Of a stretch of 64,000 bases of DNA, positions 50,959 to 61,000 are shown one piece after another. The DNA is taken from the NCBI RefSeq assembly GCF_903819435.1, contig NZ_CAIJDP010000086.1:1-64000 (forward strand). The letters are read 5' to 3'. Position 1 is the stretch's first letter. Each line of letters begins with the position of its first letter. Under the pieces are notes generated by a model. The model did no database searches. It had not been told where the DNA came from and saw only the letters and a program-made list of their open reading frames with translations. The position numbers were made by a program, and so were the translations under genes. Origin of the DNA: Flavobacterium salmonis (GTDB lineage Bacteria; Bacteroidota; Bacteroidia; Flavobacteriales; Flavobacteriaceae).

Positions 50959-51885
50959 ATGAAATCATTAGACTCTTTTTACGAGGATATTACCAAAGGC
51001 TCAACTGTAGAACCAAAGTCATTATTGCCAAGTGACATTCAGAAAGAGATTGGACATTTTAATGTTTTTGATATCAAAGATCTTTTAGAAAGGCTTTCCA
51101 GTAAATGCGCCGCCATGCCTTATGACCGACGAGCCTATTACAAAATAAGTTTAATTCGGGGGAAAAACAGAGCAGAATATGCCGACAAAATAATCGAAAT
51201 TGAAAAGCAGGGACTTTTGTTTGCCACACCCAGGATACCTTACAATTATATCCCTCAGGAAACCAATCAGGCTGGACAATTTTGTGTGTTTTCGAGTGAA
51301 TTTTTATCAAAAAATAAAAGTGGGATTGATTTAAACGAACTACCTATTTTTGCTTCAGACGGCTATCCTGTTTTCCAGCTTTCGGATGAAGAAGTTTCAG
51401 AAGTAGAATTGATTTTCAACAAAATACAAAAAGAAATCAACTCTGATTATGTCTATAAATATGATTTGATTCGGAATTATGTCGCTGAATTAATTCACTT
51501 TGGACAGAAATTACAGCCCATTACAGCTTTATACTCCAAACACAATTCGGCAGCAAGGGTTTCATCCTTATTTGCTGAATTACTAGAAAGGCAATTCCCA
51601 ATAGAATCGCCACATCAGCGTTTAGAATTAAGAACTGCCAAAGATTTTGCAGAAAGGCTATCAGTTCATGTTAATCACCTAAACAAAGTTTTAAAGGAAA
51701 ACACCGGAAAAACCACAACAGAATTAATCAGTTCCCGATTAACAAGCGAAGCCAAAATTCTTTTAAAACAAACCGACTGGAATATTTCTGAAATTGCCTA
51801 TTCGCTGGGTTTTGAAGAACTGGCACATTTTTCGAATTTCTTTAAAAAACAAACCTCTTTAACACCATTAGCTTTCAGGAATTAA
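50959..51885 (+). CDS. AraC-family transcriptional regulator
   Basis: A 308-residue regulator with an N-terminal cupin-like sensing domain (about 25-170, with PYDRRAYYKISLIRG and GQFCVFSSEFL) and a complete C-terminal AraC double HTH (about 205-308). The first HTH reads DFAERLSVHVNHLNKVLKEN; the second reads ISEIAYSLGFEELAHFSNFFKK followed by LTPLAFRN. It probably controls the SDR gene 180 bases downstream, as AraC/SDR neighbours of this kind are common, but no operator was found. It has its own -7 box. Confidence 0.93.
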   Translation: MKSLDSFYEDITKGSTVEPKSLLPSDIQKEIGHFNVFDIKDLLERLSSKCAAMPYDRRAYYKISLIRGKNRAEYADKIIEIEKQGLLFATPRIPYNYIPQETNQAGQFCVFSSEFLSKNKSGIDLNELPIFASDGYPVFQLSDEEVSEVELIFNKIQKEINSDYVYKYDLIRNYVAELIHFGQKLQPITALYSKHNSAARVSSLFAELLERQFPIESPHQRLELRTAKDFAERLSVHVNHLNKVLKENTGKTTTELISSRLTSEAKILLKQTDWNISEIAYSLGFEELAHFSNFFKKQTSLTPLAFRN

Positions 51886-52031
51886 TTTTGAAAGTTCAGT
51901 TTCAGATTTAACGTTTGGGTTTAAAATTGATATTGAATTTTGACATCGACATTGCTATTGAATTTTTAATTCTGATTTGAATTTTGCAAACATCGGTTTG
52001 ATATTTACAATTGCATACACGGCTTTGCTTA

Positions 52032-52039
52032 TACCTTTG
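52032..52039 (+). promoter_or_regulatory. -7 box that fixes the SDR start
   Basis: TACCTTTG matches TAnnTTTG and lies 27 bases before the ATG at 52067, inside the upstream part of the open frame. It therefore favours 52067 over 51977. Confidence 0.6.
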
Positions 52040-52066
52040 TCATATCAATTTAAAACAAAATACAAT

Positions 52067-52831
52067 ATGGCAGTAAATACAAAAATCGCCTTGGTAACAG
52101 GCGGAAGCAGAGGTCTGGGAAAAAATATGGCAATCGCAATTGCAAAAAAAGGAATTGACGTGATTATTACTTATAACAGTAAAAAAGACGAAGCTGATGA
52201 AGTAGTCAAAGAGATTGAAAATTTAGGTCAGACAGCAGCTGCAATTCAGTTAAATGTTGCGGAGTCCGCTACTTTTGATTCCTTTATTGAGAACATTTCA
52301 ACTGTTCTGAAAAACACTTTCAAAACAAATAAATTCGACTTTTTGGTAAACAATGCCGGAATCGGAATTCATAATTCATTTGCAGAAACTACTGAAGATG
52401 AATTTGACCTCCTGACTAATATTCATTTTAAAGGCCCTTTCTTTTTAACCCAAAAAGCATTACCAATACTAAACGATGGCGGCGGAATTGTAAATATTTC
52501 AAGCGGTCTGGTAAGATTTTCATTCCCGGGTTATGCTGCTTATGCTTCGATGAAAGGCGCTATCGAAACTCTGACACAATATCAGGCAAAAGAACTGGGC
52601 GAGAGAAAAATCAGAGCCAACATAGTGGCTCCCGGTGCTATTGAAACTGATTTTGGCGGAGGCGCTGTTCGTGACAATGATGAAATAAACCAAATGATTG
52701 CCGGTTTAACTGCTTTAGGAAGAGTTGGTCTTCCTGATGATATTGGCGGTGTAGTTGCCTTTTTATGTTCTGAAGAATCCCGTTGGGTAAATGGACAGCG
52801 TATTGAGGTTTCGGGAGGAATATTTTTATAA
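52067..52831 (+). CDS. SDR family oxidoreductase
   Basis: A 254-residue classical short-chain dehydrogenase. The cofactor motif TGGSRGLG is at 11-18, NNAG at about 95-98, the catalytic Ser near 145, Tyr159 and Lys163 (YAAYASMKGA), and the C-terminal RWVNGQRIEVSGG. NAD(P)-dependent oxidation or reduction of a small carbonyl or alcohol is expected; the substrate is unknown. The frame is open to 51977, but those 30 residues do not belong to the fold and contain the -7 box. It follows the AraC regulator, probably its controller. Confidence 0.92.
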   Translation: MAVNTKIALVTGGSRGLGKNMAIAIAKKGIDVIITYNSKKDEADEVVKEIENLGQTAAAIQLNVAESATFDSFIENISTVLKNTFKTNKFDFLVNNAGIGIHNSFAETTEDEFDLLTNIHFKGPFFLTQKALPILNDGGGIVNISSGLVRFSFPGYAAYASMKGAIETLTQYQAKELGERKIRANIVAPGAIETDFGGGAVRDNDEINQMIAGLTALGRVGLPDDIGGVVAFLCSEESRWVNGQRIEVSGGIFL

Positions 52832-52857
52832 TATTTTAGAAATTCAACCTGTTTTTC

Positions 52858-53009
52858 AACACATAGAAACATAGCTTTTTTTTTGAAAAGGTTAAAAAAG
52901 AGAAACTCATTTCTCAACACATAGCTATGTGTTTTTTAAATAAGTGAAACGTCTTTTACGTTTACAAAAACTATGCTTCTATGTGTTTTAAATTAACACT
53001 ATGCTTCTA
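52858..53009. repeat. Imperfect inverted repeat element with internal palindrome
   Basis: The arm AACACATAGAAACATAG (52858-52874) matches the reverse complement of CTATGCTTCTATGTGTT (52971-52987) at 16 of 17 positions. Between them is a perfect 18-bp palindrome (52916-52933, AACACATAGCTATGTGTT), and after the right arm a partial copy AACACTATGCTTCTACA (52993-53009). It lies between convergent SDR and PepSY-like genes. Confidence 0.8.
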
Positions 53010-53017
53010 CAAAAACA

Positions 53018-53048
53018 AAACCCGATAAGCTAAAACTTATCGGGTTTG
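53018..53048 (-). terminator. Terminator of the PepSY-like gene
   Basis: AAACCCGATAAG (53018-53029) pairs perfectly with CTTATCGGGTTT (53036-53047). The minus-strand flank is T-rich (TTTTGTTTTTG). It is 35 bases past the stop. Confidence 0.82.
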
Positions 53049-53082
53049 TCGTTTAAATATCTGAATTAGTAAGTAAGCACAT

Positions 53083-53568
53083 TTAATTTTTTTCGATACT
53101 CACATCGAATCCTCCGTTTTTATCAAAAATGAGATCGTAAAACTTTGAATCTTTTTCGACTCCAACTTCATAAGTAGTTTGGTTTTTATCATTAACCACT
53201 ACTGCCATTTCTTTTATTGCTTTTGCCTGATAATTTTTCTTCAGGTAAATCTGTGCTTTTACCGGCAGCTTACTTAACGGAATCTGTAGCTCATACGCTT
53301 TCATATTTCCTAAGTTGTCATAAATCGCCAGTGCTTTCGTAGTATTGTTTACATTGAATTTTGCCTCATAACGAATTTCATCATTGTCGTCGCCAACATA
53401 TTCTTCATACCAGACCGGTATTTTTCCCGGGTATTCTTTTTCAAAAGCAACTCTAACCAATTCAGTAGGAGTTACTGTTTTTTTCATATTCGTTCCTTCC
53501 TGTGCAATTAAAAAACTAAAGCTGAACAGAGCGAAAATTACAGACATTCTTTTCATTTTTTCTATCAT
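53083..53568 (-). CDS. Exported PepSY-like (DUF2874/BLIP-like) protein
   Basis: 161 residues as read; the signal peptide fits better from the ATG at 53556 (MKRMSVIFALFSFSFLIAQ). The mature part has two half-repeats of the PepSY/BLIP-like fold: VRVAFEKEYPGKIPVWYEEY and LPVKAQIYLKKNYQAKAIKE, each followed by a strand (IRYEAKFNVNN; TTYEVGVEKD). Members are periplasmic and often bind metals, inhibit proteases or sense the envelope. It is alone with its own terminator. Its function here is unknown. Confidence 0.83.
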   Translation of the reverse strand: MIEKMKRMSVIFALFSFSFLIAQEGTNMKKTVTPTELVRVAFEKEYPGKIPVWYEEYVGDDNDEIRYEAKFNVNNTTKALAIYDNLGNMKAYELQIPLSKLPVKAQIYLKKNYQAKAIKEMAVVVNDKNQTTYEVGVEKDSKFYDLIFDKNGGFDVSIEKN

Positions 53569-53716
53569 TAAAAATTAATAAGTCCAAAAAATCAGTAATA
53601 AATTTACTACTTATAAATGAATTTAAAATGAAGTTTCAATGAAATTTTCAGTTTAAATTAAAAATAATCTGATTTTTAATTGATAAAACAAGTAACTTTT
53701 TGATGTACTAACCGTC

Positions 53717-53724
53717 TAATTTTG
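53717..53724 (+). promoter_or_regulatory. -7 box for the DUF4386 gene
   Basis: TAATTTTG matches TAnnTTTG, 17 bases before the ATG at 53742. Confidence 0.6.
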
Positions 53725-53741
53725 AAACCAAATCATCACCT

Positions 53742-54461
53742 ATGAAAGACAAAACAAAATTTGAAACTTCTCCACAGCTTTATGCCCGAATCGCAGGGTT
53801 ATTTTATTTACTCATCATCATAGCCGGTGCTTTTGCTGAAACCTTTGTCCGAAATAAACTAGTTGTTTATGGAGATGCAACCGCTACTGCAAACAACATT
53901 ATACATTCTGAATTTTTATGGAAAATTGGCATTACCGCAGATTTGATTATGCAGATTTGTGATCTGCCTGTAATGATAATTCTCTATTATTTACTTAGAC
54001 CTGTAAACAAAAAACTAGCACTCCTTAATCTTTCTTTCAATTTGATTCAGACCGCTGTTTTGGTTGCCAACAAATTAAATTTACTGGCAGCGCTTTTCTT
54101 TTTGGGAGATGCCGATTATTTAAAATCATTTAGTCCGGATCAATTGCATACGTTGTCTTATCTTTCTATAAAATTGCACGACTTTGGCTTCGGCGTTGGA
54201 TTGATCTTTTTTGGTTTTGTATGTCTTATCGAAGGATATTTAATTTGCAAATCCGGATATTTTCCAAAAATATTTGGAGTACTGATGTCAATTGCAGGAT
54301 TCTGCTATTTAACAAACAGTTTTGCTTTAATTCTGTTTCCGCAGCTTTCCAGTATTCTATTATTGATGCCGTGCCTTATCGCAGAATTAGCCTTAAGCTT
54401 ATGGCTTATTTTTAAAGGAGTCAACCTTCCTGTTTGGAAAGAAAAGTTAGCCGTTAATTAA
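53742..54461 (+). CDS. DUF4386 domain-containing membrane protein
   Basis: A 239-residue polytopic protein with about six transmembrane helices. The DUF4386 hallmarks are the first helix YARIAGLFYLLIIIAGAFAE followed by VRNKLVVYGDATATANNI, the LIMQICDLPVMIILYYLLRP helix and LYLSIKLHDFGFGVGLIFFG-like block (positions about 140-165). The function is unknown. It is a single-gene unit with its own -7 box and terminator, convergent with the LytTR gene. No partner is evident. Confidence 0.9.
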   Translation: MKDKTKFETSPQLYARIAGLFYLLIIIAGAFAETFVRNKLVVYGDATATANNIIHSEFLWKIGITADLIMQICDLPVMIILYYLLRPVNKKLALLNLSFNLIQTAVLVANKLNLLAALFFLGDADYLKSFSPDQLHTLSYLSIKLHDFGFGVGLIFFGFVCLIEGYLICKSGYFPKIFGVLMSIAGFCYLTNSFALILFPQLSSILLLMPCLIAELALSLWLIFKGVNLPVWKEKLAVN

Positions 54462-54479
54462 TTTTGGAAACAAAATCAA

Positions 54480-54519
54480 AAAAGCCTGCAGGAAATGAAT
54501 CTTAGCAGGCTTCTTTTTT
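54480..54519. terminator. Terminator between the DUF4386 and LytTR genes
   Basis: AAGCCTGC (54482-54489) pairs with GCAGGCTT (54505-54512), followed by CTTTTTT; the A-tract on the other side makes it partly bidirectional. Confidence 0.85.
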
Positions 54520-54556
54520 GAAATAACTGAATTAGTAAGCACTTATTTCTGAATTC

Positions 54557-55267
54557 TTATATATGGTCTTTATTTTTTAGCCGGTCGGTCAATTCTCGTC
54601 GATAGGTAATACCAACCGGAAGTTTTTCATTTTTTATCACCACAAAATCTTTTTCACTTTCTTCAATTTTATCCAATGCAACGATATACGATTTATGAAT
54701 GCGCATAAAGCTTTTCTCAGGCAGGCATTTTTCCAGTTCTGTTGTGGTAATAGAAGCCAGATACGTTCTTTTGACAGTGTGGATTTTTACGTAATTGCCA
54801 AAACTTTGGGCAAACAAAAGCTGGTCTAATTCGATATCCATAAAATAACCATCCACTTTTACGCTAACAGAATTTACGATTACTTCTTCTTCTTTGATTT
54901 TTACATTTTCTGTTGCGAAAAAACGATCGATAGCTTTTAGAAATCTCGGAAAATAAATGGGTTTCAACAGATAATCAATCACACCGTAATCATAACTTTC
55001 CAAAGCAAATTCAGAATACGCAGTTGTCAAAATAGTTTTAGGATGCGTTGGAATGATTTTCAGCAATTCCATTCCTGAAATCTCAGGCATATTAATATCC
55101 AGAAACATCAGATCGACTTTATTTTCGCGCAGATAATCCATCGCTTCAATGCCATTGTATGCCTGAAAAACGAGTTCCAATTGTGGATTCTGTTTGATAT
55201 AATTTGCCAAAACATAATGCGCAGCCGGCTCATCATCAACAATAATGCATTTTTTGGTTTCCTTCAT
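54557..55267 (-). CDS. LytTR-family response regulator
   Basis: A 236-residue regulator. The receiver (1-120) has acidic Asp11-Asp12, phosphoacceptor Asp57 in LMFLDINMPEISG and Lys near 107 (YLLKPIYF). The LytTR DNA-binding domain (about 140-236) has DQLLFAQSFGNYVKIHT and CLPEKSFMRIHKSYIVALDKI. The upstream kinase stop overlaps its start (TAATG). With the kinase, it lies divergent from the tolC-RND-adaptor operon, which it may control. LytTR proteins bind direct repeats; none was looked for with success here. Confidence 0.94.
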   Translation of the reverse strand: MKETKKCIIVDDEPAAHYVLANYIKQNPQLELVFQAYNGIEAMDYLRENKVDLMFLDINMPEISGMELLKIIPTHPKTILTTAYSEFALESYDYGVIDYLLKPIYFPRFLKAIDRFFATENVKIKEEEVIVNSVSVKVDGYFMDIELDQLLFAQSFGNYVKIHTVKRTYLASITTTELEKCLPEKSFMRIHKSYIVALDKIEESEKDFVVIKNEKLPVGITYRRELTDRLKNKDHI

Positions 55268-56301
55268 TATACAAACTTTTTCAGTTGCAATTTCAAATCA
55301 ACGATGTAGGTATTTTTATCGTCCTGAATATCTAATTTATAGTCTTTTCCGTAAATTAAATTCAGACGTTCAATCGTATTTTTTAAACCAATTTTAGTAG
55401 AAACAACATCGGTTTTTTTCGGAATAGAATTCACAACATGCAGGTGCAACAAACCGTTTTCGACCGTGACAATGATTCTAACAAAACATTTTTCTATAGC
55501 GCAGGTTCCGTGTTTAAAGGCATTTTCGATAAATGCGATTAACAACATTGGTGAAACTTTATAAGCGTTTTCGTTGTCAATTTTACAATCGTAGGTAATA
55601 TCACAACGATAGCCTACACGCTCTTTTTCGAGCTGAACATAGCTGTTTATAAATTCCAGTTCATCTTCAAGAGAAACACATTGTTTGTTATTACTTTCTA
55701 ATTGATAACGCATTAATTGTGACACTTTCATAATCAAATCCGGCGTTCTTTCAGGGAATTCCAAACTAATACCGTAAAGTGTATTGAACGTATTGAATAA
55801 AAAATGCGGATTCAATTGTCCTTTTAATGAATTCAGCTGCATTTGATTGAACAGCAAGGTTTCATCTGTTTGTTTTCTATGGATTCTGTAGAATTTAAAC
55901 ACAATTATCGGACTCAAAATACAAACCAAAGTCCCCAAAACACTCGCCAATTGATACACATAGCTTCTTTGATGCGAATTTTGGTACAGATGACAATTGC
56001 TAAACATCTTCAGCATCGTTATTTCATACAACAATACAGAAAAGACAAATACACCAAAAAGCGTTAGAAATACATAAGTTAAAGGACGGCGGGTTTTGAA
56101 TAATATAGGAAGAAGAAAAAATCGGTTGAATTGGGCGTGCATGTATAAAATAAAGTAGAAAAAAACACCCATTAAAATAGAAGTAAAAGAACTAAATAAC
56201 ATCCAGTCATTCTTCAATGTATAAATTGTAAATGAGAAGAGGACAACGGCAATTTCCTGCCACCATTTGTTGTCCAATATGTTATCAAATTTTTTATTCA
56301 T
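55267..56301 (-). CDS. LytS-like sensor histidine kinase (His_kinase family)
   Basis: A 344-residue membrane kinase with four transmembrane helices (about 15-30, 34-56, 74-94, 117-137) and a short cytoplasmic kinase of the PF06580 type. His166 lies in SLKGQLNPHFLFNTFNTLYG, then the region around FERTPDLIMKVSQLMRYQLE, and the ATP lid with LIAFIENAFKHGT. It phosphorylates the LytTR regulator next door, with which it overlaps by one base. The signal is unknown. It is divergent from tolC with about 160 bases between. Confidence 0.93.
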   Translation of the reverse strand: MNKKFDNILDNKWWQEIAVVLFSFTIYTLKNDWMLFSSFTSILMGVFFYFILYMHAQFNRFFLLPILFKTRRPLTYVFLTLFGVFVFSVLLYEITMLKMFSNCHLYQNSHQRSYVYQLASVLGTLVCILSPIIVFKFYRIHRKQTDETLLFNQMQLNSLKGQLNPHFLFNTFNTLYGISLEFPERTPDLIMKVSQLMRYQLESNNKQCVSLEDELEFINSYVQLEKERVGYRCDITYDCKIDNENAYKVSPMLLIAFIENAFKHGTCAIEKCFVRIIVTVENGLLHLHVVNSIPKKTDVVSTKIGLKNTIERLNLIYGKDYKLDIQDDKNTYIVDLKLQLKKFV

Positions 56302-56463
56302 TTTTAAATTTAAATAGTTTACAAAGTACGGACAAATATTTAATTTCTTTTTCCAAAAAATGACAAATTCAATTGGTCATTTAGTATTGCATTACATCAT
56401 TTAAGAAGGCAAATATCGATGCAAGTGAAATAATTTTGGACTGTAATATCACATCTAAATTTT

Positions 56464-58035
56464 ATGTATTTCAAAAAAACTACTTTAACTCGTTGGTTGC
56501 AATTAGTTTTTAGTTTTAATTTTTCGTCAGTTCGAGTGTTTTTCGATAAAAAAATGTATCGAGAACAAGAAAAATTAAAACTAAAAACGGTTCTCGATAC
56601 ATTTTTTGCTCCCTTTCACTCCACAAAAAACACTCGAACAGACGTTTTTAACAAGAGTTCAAGAGTTGCTTTACTATTTTTCCTGATTTTTGCCTCAATC
56701 GGTTATTCACAAACCTTATCCTTAAAAGAAGCGATAAAAACAGGTCTTGAAAATTACGGATCAATCAGGGCAAAAAACAATTATACCAATGCTTCGCGAG
56801 AAACCCTAAAACAATCCAAACGCGATTATTTACCGAATCTAAATTTATCTGCGCAACAGGATTACGGAACGATCAACGGGCAAAATGGTGCCCTTTACGG
56901 ATTTAATGGTTTGGCAGCTGCTTCTTCAGGACCTGCATTGCCGGATCAAAACTGGAATTCCGCTTTTGGAGCACTTTATTTAGTGAATATGAACTGGGAT
57001 TTTTTCACTTTCGGAAAAGCAAAAGAAAAAATCAATCTGGCAAAAGTCGATGTTCAGGCCAAAGAAAACGATCTAAAGCAGGAAATGTTTCAACACAAAA
57101 TTAAAATTTCTGCCGCCTACCTTAATTTATTGGCAAGCCAAAGATTACTGATTTCGCAGCAAAAGAATTTAAGCCGTGCCGAAGTTTTCAAAAAGACAGC
57201 CGTAGCCCGTGTTAAAAACGGATTATTAGCTGGAGTCGATTCTACTTTGGCTACAGCCGAAGTTTCAAAAGCTAAAATCGCCTTGAATCTTGCCCGCAAT
57301 TTCGTTAAGGAACAAAACAACAAATTAGTCGATTTGATGGGCGTTGCACCTCAGGATTTTGTTACCGATACAGTTTTTGTAAACCAGATTCCGAAAGCAT
57401 TATTATTAGCCGAAAAAACAACTGATAGCCTTCATCCGTTATTGCAATTATATAAAACCCGAATTGATTACAGCAATCAGCAGACTAAATTATACAAGCG
57501 ATTTTATTATCCTACGATGAGTGCTTTTGGGATTTTACAGACAAGAGCTTCAGGTTTTGACTCGGCTTATGCGACAGATCAGACCGCTTTTAACCGAAAT
57601 TATTGGGATGGCGTAAATCCGGATCGTACCAATTATTTGATAGGAGTTGGAATTACCTGGAATCTGACCACACTGTTCCGAATGAGCAAACAGGTAAGTG
57701 CCCAGAAATTTGTTTCGCAAGGTCTGCAGGAAGAATACAATCAGGCAGACAGAGAATTAAAGTCGCAATTGAATTTTGCTGAAGATAAAATCAAAATCAC
57801 GTTGGAGAATTATGCCGAAGCGCCCATTCAGGTCAATGCGGCACAAAGAGCGTATTTGCAAAAATCGACTTTATACAAAAACGGTCTGACTGATCTGACA
57901 GACATCACACAAACGTTATTCACCTTAAACCGTGCCGAAATCGACCGTGATATCGTCAATAACAATGTGTGGCAATCGTATTTGCTAAAAGTAGCCGCAA
58001 CAGGCAATTTCGACTTATTTATAAATGAATTTTAA
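56464..58035 (+). CDS. TolC-family outer membrane efflux protein with a repeat-derived N-terminus
   Basis: A 523-residue OEP-family protein. The core (from about 84, QTLSLKEAIKTGLENYGSIR) has two coiled-coil halves with alternating periplasmic helices, as in TolC. The hydrophobic signal segment is at about 66-82 (VALLFFLIFASIGYSQ), so some 65 residues precede it, which is unusual. Residues 21-61 are encoded by a 120-bp palindromic element (56525-56644) that keeps the frame. No ATG exists between the element and the signal peptide, so the reading frame must cross the element or begin inside it (ATG at 56554). It forms the outer-membrane duct of the RND pump; the next gene starts 12 bases later. 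Confidence 0.92.
   Translation: MYFKKTTLTRWLQLVFSFNFSSVRVFFDKKMYREQEKLKLKTVLDTFFAPFHSTKNTRTDVFNKSSRVALLFFLIFASIGYSQTLSLKEAIKTGLENYGSIRAKNNYTNASRETLKQSKRDYLPNLNLSAQQDYGTINGQNGALYGFNGLAAASSGPALPDQNWNSAFGALYLVNMNWDFFTFGKAKEKINLAKVDVQAKENDLKQEMFQHKIKISAAYLNLLASQRLLISQQKNLSRAEVFKKTAVARVKNGLLAGVDSTLATAEVSKAKIALNLARNFVKEQNNKLVDLMGVAPQDFVTDTVFVNQIPKALLLAEKTTDSLHPLLQLYKTRIDYSNQQTKLYKRFYYPTMSAFGILQTRASGFDSAYATDQTAFNRNYWDGVNPDRTNYLIGVGITWNLTTLFRMSKQVSAQKFVSQGLQEEYNQADRELKSQLNFAEDKIKITLENYAEAPIQVNAAQRAYLQKSTLYKNGLTDLTDITQTLFTLNRAEIDRDIVNNNVWQSYLLKVAATGNFDLFINEF
56525..56644. repeat. Nested palindromic element inside the tolC gene
   Basis: Outer arms 56525-56543 and 56626-56644 (CGTCAGTTCGAGTGTTTTT, 18 of 19 pairs). 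Inner arms 56549-56566 and 56590-56607 (AAAAAATGTATCGAGAAC, perfect 18 bp). The total is 120 bp, which is 40 codons. Confidence 0.9.
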
Positions 58036-58047
58036 TTATAGATCCTA

Positions 58048-61000
58048 ATGAATTTAATACGTTTTGCACTCCGCAAACCCATCTCCATATTAGTATTGGT
58101 TGCGGGTCTGTTTTTCTTCGGAATTGGTGCCATCAAAGACATTAAGGTAGATATTCTTCCAAAGATGAATTTGCCGGTAATTTATATTGCACATCCTTTT
58201 GGAGGGTATACACCGGACCAGATGGAGGCCTATTTTGCCAAAAATTATGTCAACATTCTTCCTTTTGCCAATGGCGTAAAATCGGTAGAAACCAAGAATA
58301 TTCAGGGGTTAATGATCATGAAATTAACCTATTATGAAAACACGAATATGGCGCAGGCTGCTGCCGAATTAAGTTCGCTTTCGAACCGGATTCAGGCGGC
58401 ATTTCCTCCGGGAACACAGCCTCCGTTTATCATTCGTTTTGATGCTTCTTCCCTGCCAATCGGTCAATTGGTTTTAAGCAGTAAAATACGTTCCAACAAC
58501 GAATTGCAGGATTTAGCGAATGTTTATGTTCGTGCGTCGTTTACTTCGATTCCCGGTTTATTATCTCCGGCTCCCTTTGGCGGAAGCCCAAGAACGGTAG
58601 AGGTTAACGTAGATCCGGATTTATTGCGCTCACATAACCTGACACCCGATCAGATTGTTGAAGCAATTCGTGTGAACAACCAGACGGCTCCATCCGGAAA
58701 CGTGAGAATTGGTGATATCAATTACATTTCGCCAACCAATAATACGATTAAGGAAATTAAGGATTTTGAGCAGATTCCGTTGTTTAAAGGCGGGGTTCAA
58801 AACCTGAAATTAGGAGATGTTGCGACGGTAAAAGATGGTGCCGATGTTACAGCAGGTTATGCTTTGGTTAATGGAAAACGTTCGGTTTACATCAGTATTG
58901 CAAAAGCAGGAGACGCTTCGACCTGGGATGTGGTTCAGAAATTAAAAGCCGAATTACCTAAAATTCAGAGTACACTTCCTGAAGACGTACAGTTATCATA
59001 CGAATTTGACCAGTCGGTTTATGTCATCAACTCGGTTAAAAGTTTAATTACCGAAGGAATTATCGGAGCGGTTTTAACCGGATTAATGGTTTTATTATTC
59101 TTAGGTGACAGGCGTGCGGCGTTAATCGTAATCCTGACAATTCCGATTTCGATTATTTCCGGCGTTCTATTCCTGAAACTATTCGGACAAACAATTAACT
59201 TAATGTCGTTGAGCGGACTGGCTTTGGCAATTGGAATTTTAGTGGATGAAAGTACCGTAACCATCGAAAATATCCATCAGCATCTCGACATGGGAAAACC
59301 AAAAGCACTCGCGATTTGGGATGCCTGTCAGGAAATTGCGTTGCCAAAATTATTGATTCTGCTTTGTATTCTGGCGGTTTTTGCGCCGGCCTTTACGATG
59401 GTCGGAATTCCGGGAGCTTTGTTTTTGCCGTTGGCGTTAGCGATTGGTTTTTCTATGGTCATTTCGTTTTTATTATCCCAGACTTTTGTGCCTGTAATGG
59501 CGAACTGGTTAATGAAAGCGCATCCAAAACACGAACATGCACCGGAAATCACAGATGATGAAGCCGAATTCAACGCCTGCGGATTAACACCTGAATCTGA
59601 AAAACAGCTGATCACTCAGAAAAAAGAGTATGTTGAAAGAACGGATACAGATGGCAACGGAAAAATTGGTGCTTTTGAGCGCTTCCGAATCCGTTTTATG
59701 AGAACGCTGGACAGACTTTTTCCATACAAAAAAATAGCTGGTTTAACGTATTTAATTGGAATTACGGTTCTTGCTCTGGTCTTCTTAACCTTTATTGGAA
59801 AAGATGTTTTTCCGAAAGTAAATTCAAGTCAGTTTCAGCTGAGAATGCGTGCTCCCGACGGAACCCGTTTGGAACGCACCGAAGAAAAAGCCATTTTGGT
59901 ATTGAAAGAAATAGAGAAAATGGTATGTAAAGAACACATCGGAATTTCGTCTGTCTATGTAGGTCAGCACCCGTCGCTGTTCTCGATTAACCCGATTTAT
60001 CTGTTTATGGCAGGTTCGCATGAAGCGGTATTTCAGGTGAGTTTAAAAGAATACCATACCGATATGGATGATTTTAAGGATGACCTTCGTGCCAGAATTA
60101 AAAAAATCCTTCCTGATGTAAAAATCTCTTTTGAACCTATCGAATTGACAGATAAAGTGTTGAGTCAGGGCTCTCCTACTCCAATCGAAATTCGAATTGC
60201 AGGAAAAGACAAAAAACGAAATGAATTATATGCCAATCAAATTGTAGAAAAACTACAAAAAATAGCCTATTTCAGAGATGTTCAGATTGGACAGCCTATT
60301 CATTATCCGGCCATGAATATTGACATTGACAGAACCCGTGCTGCCGAATTAGGCGTTGATATGAACGACATTTCGCGTTCGCTGGTTGCTGCCACCTCAT
60401 CATCAAGATATACAGAAAAAAATACGTGGATCGATGAAAAATCAGGTCTGTCGGTGAATGTTCAGGTTCAGGTTCCGTTGAACCAAATGAAAAGCAAAAC
60501 CGATATTGGAGAAATTCCGGTATTAAAAAACTCGCTTCGTCCTGTTTTAAGTGACGTCGCCAAAATTACACCCGGCATTGTAAGCGGTGAAAATGACAAT
60601 TTAGGGGCAATGCCATACATTACGGTTACAGCAAACATCAGTCAAACCGATTTGGGGACGGCGACTAAAGATGTGGCTGCAACAATCAGTTCATTAGGCG
60701 AATTACCACGTGGCTTGTTTGTCACGCCAATTGGACTGAGTAAAGTATTGGAAGAAACATTAAGCAGTTTACAAGTAGGATTATTGGTTGCCATCTTTGT
60801 AATCTTTTTAATGTTGGCCGCTAATTTCCAGTCATTCAAGGTTTCGCTAGTTATTTTAACCACGGTTCCGGCGGTAGTTTTAGGAGCGTTATTAATGCTG
60901 ACCATTACAGGTTCAACCCTAAACTTACAATCGTATATGGGCATCATTATGTCGGTTGGGGTTTCGATTGCGAACGCCGTTTTACTGGTTACCAATGCCG

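Noticed and set aside
51977-52066. N-terminal 30-residue extension of the SDR at 52067
   Set aside because: The segment contains the likely -7 box, and the SDR fold begins at the ATG at 52067.
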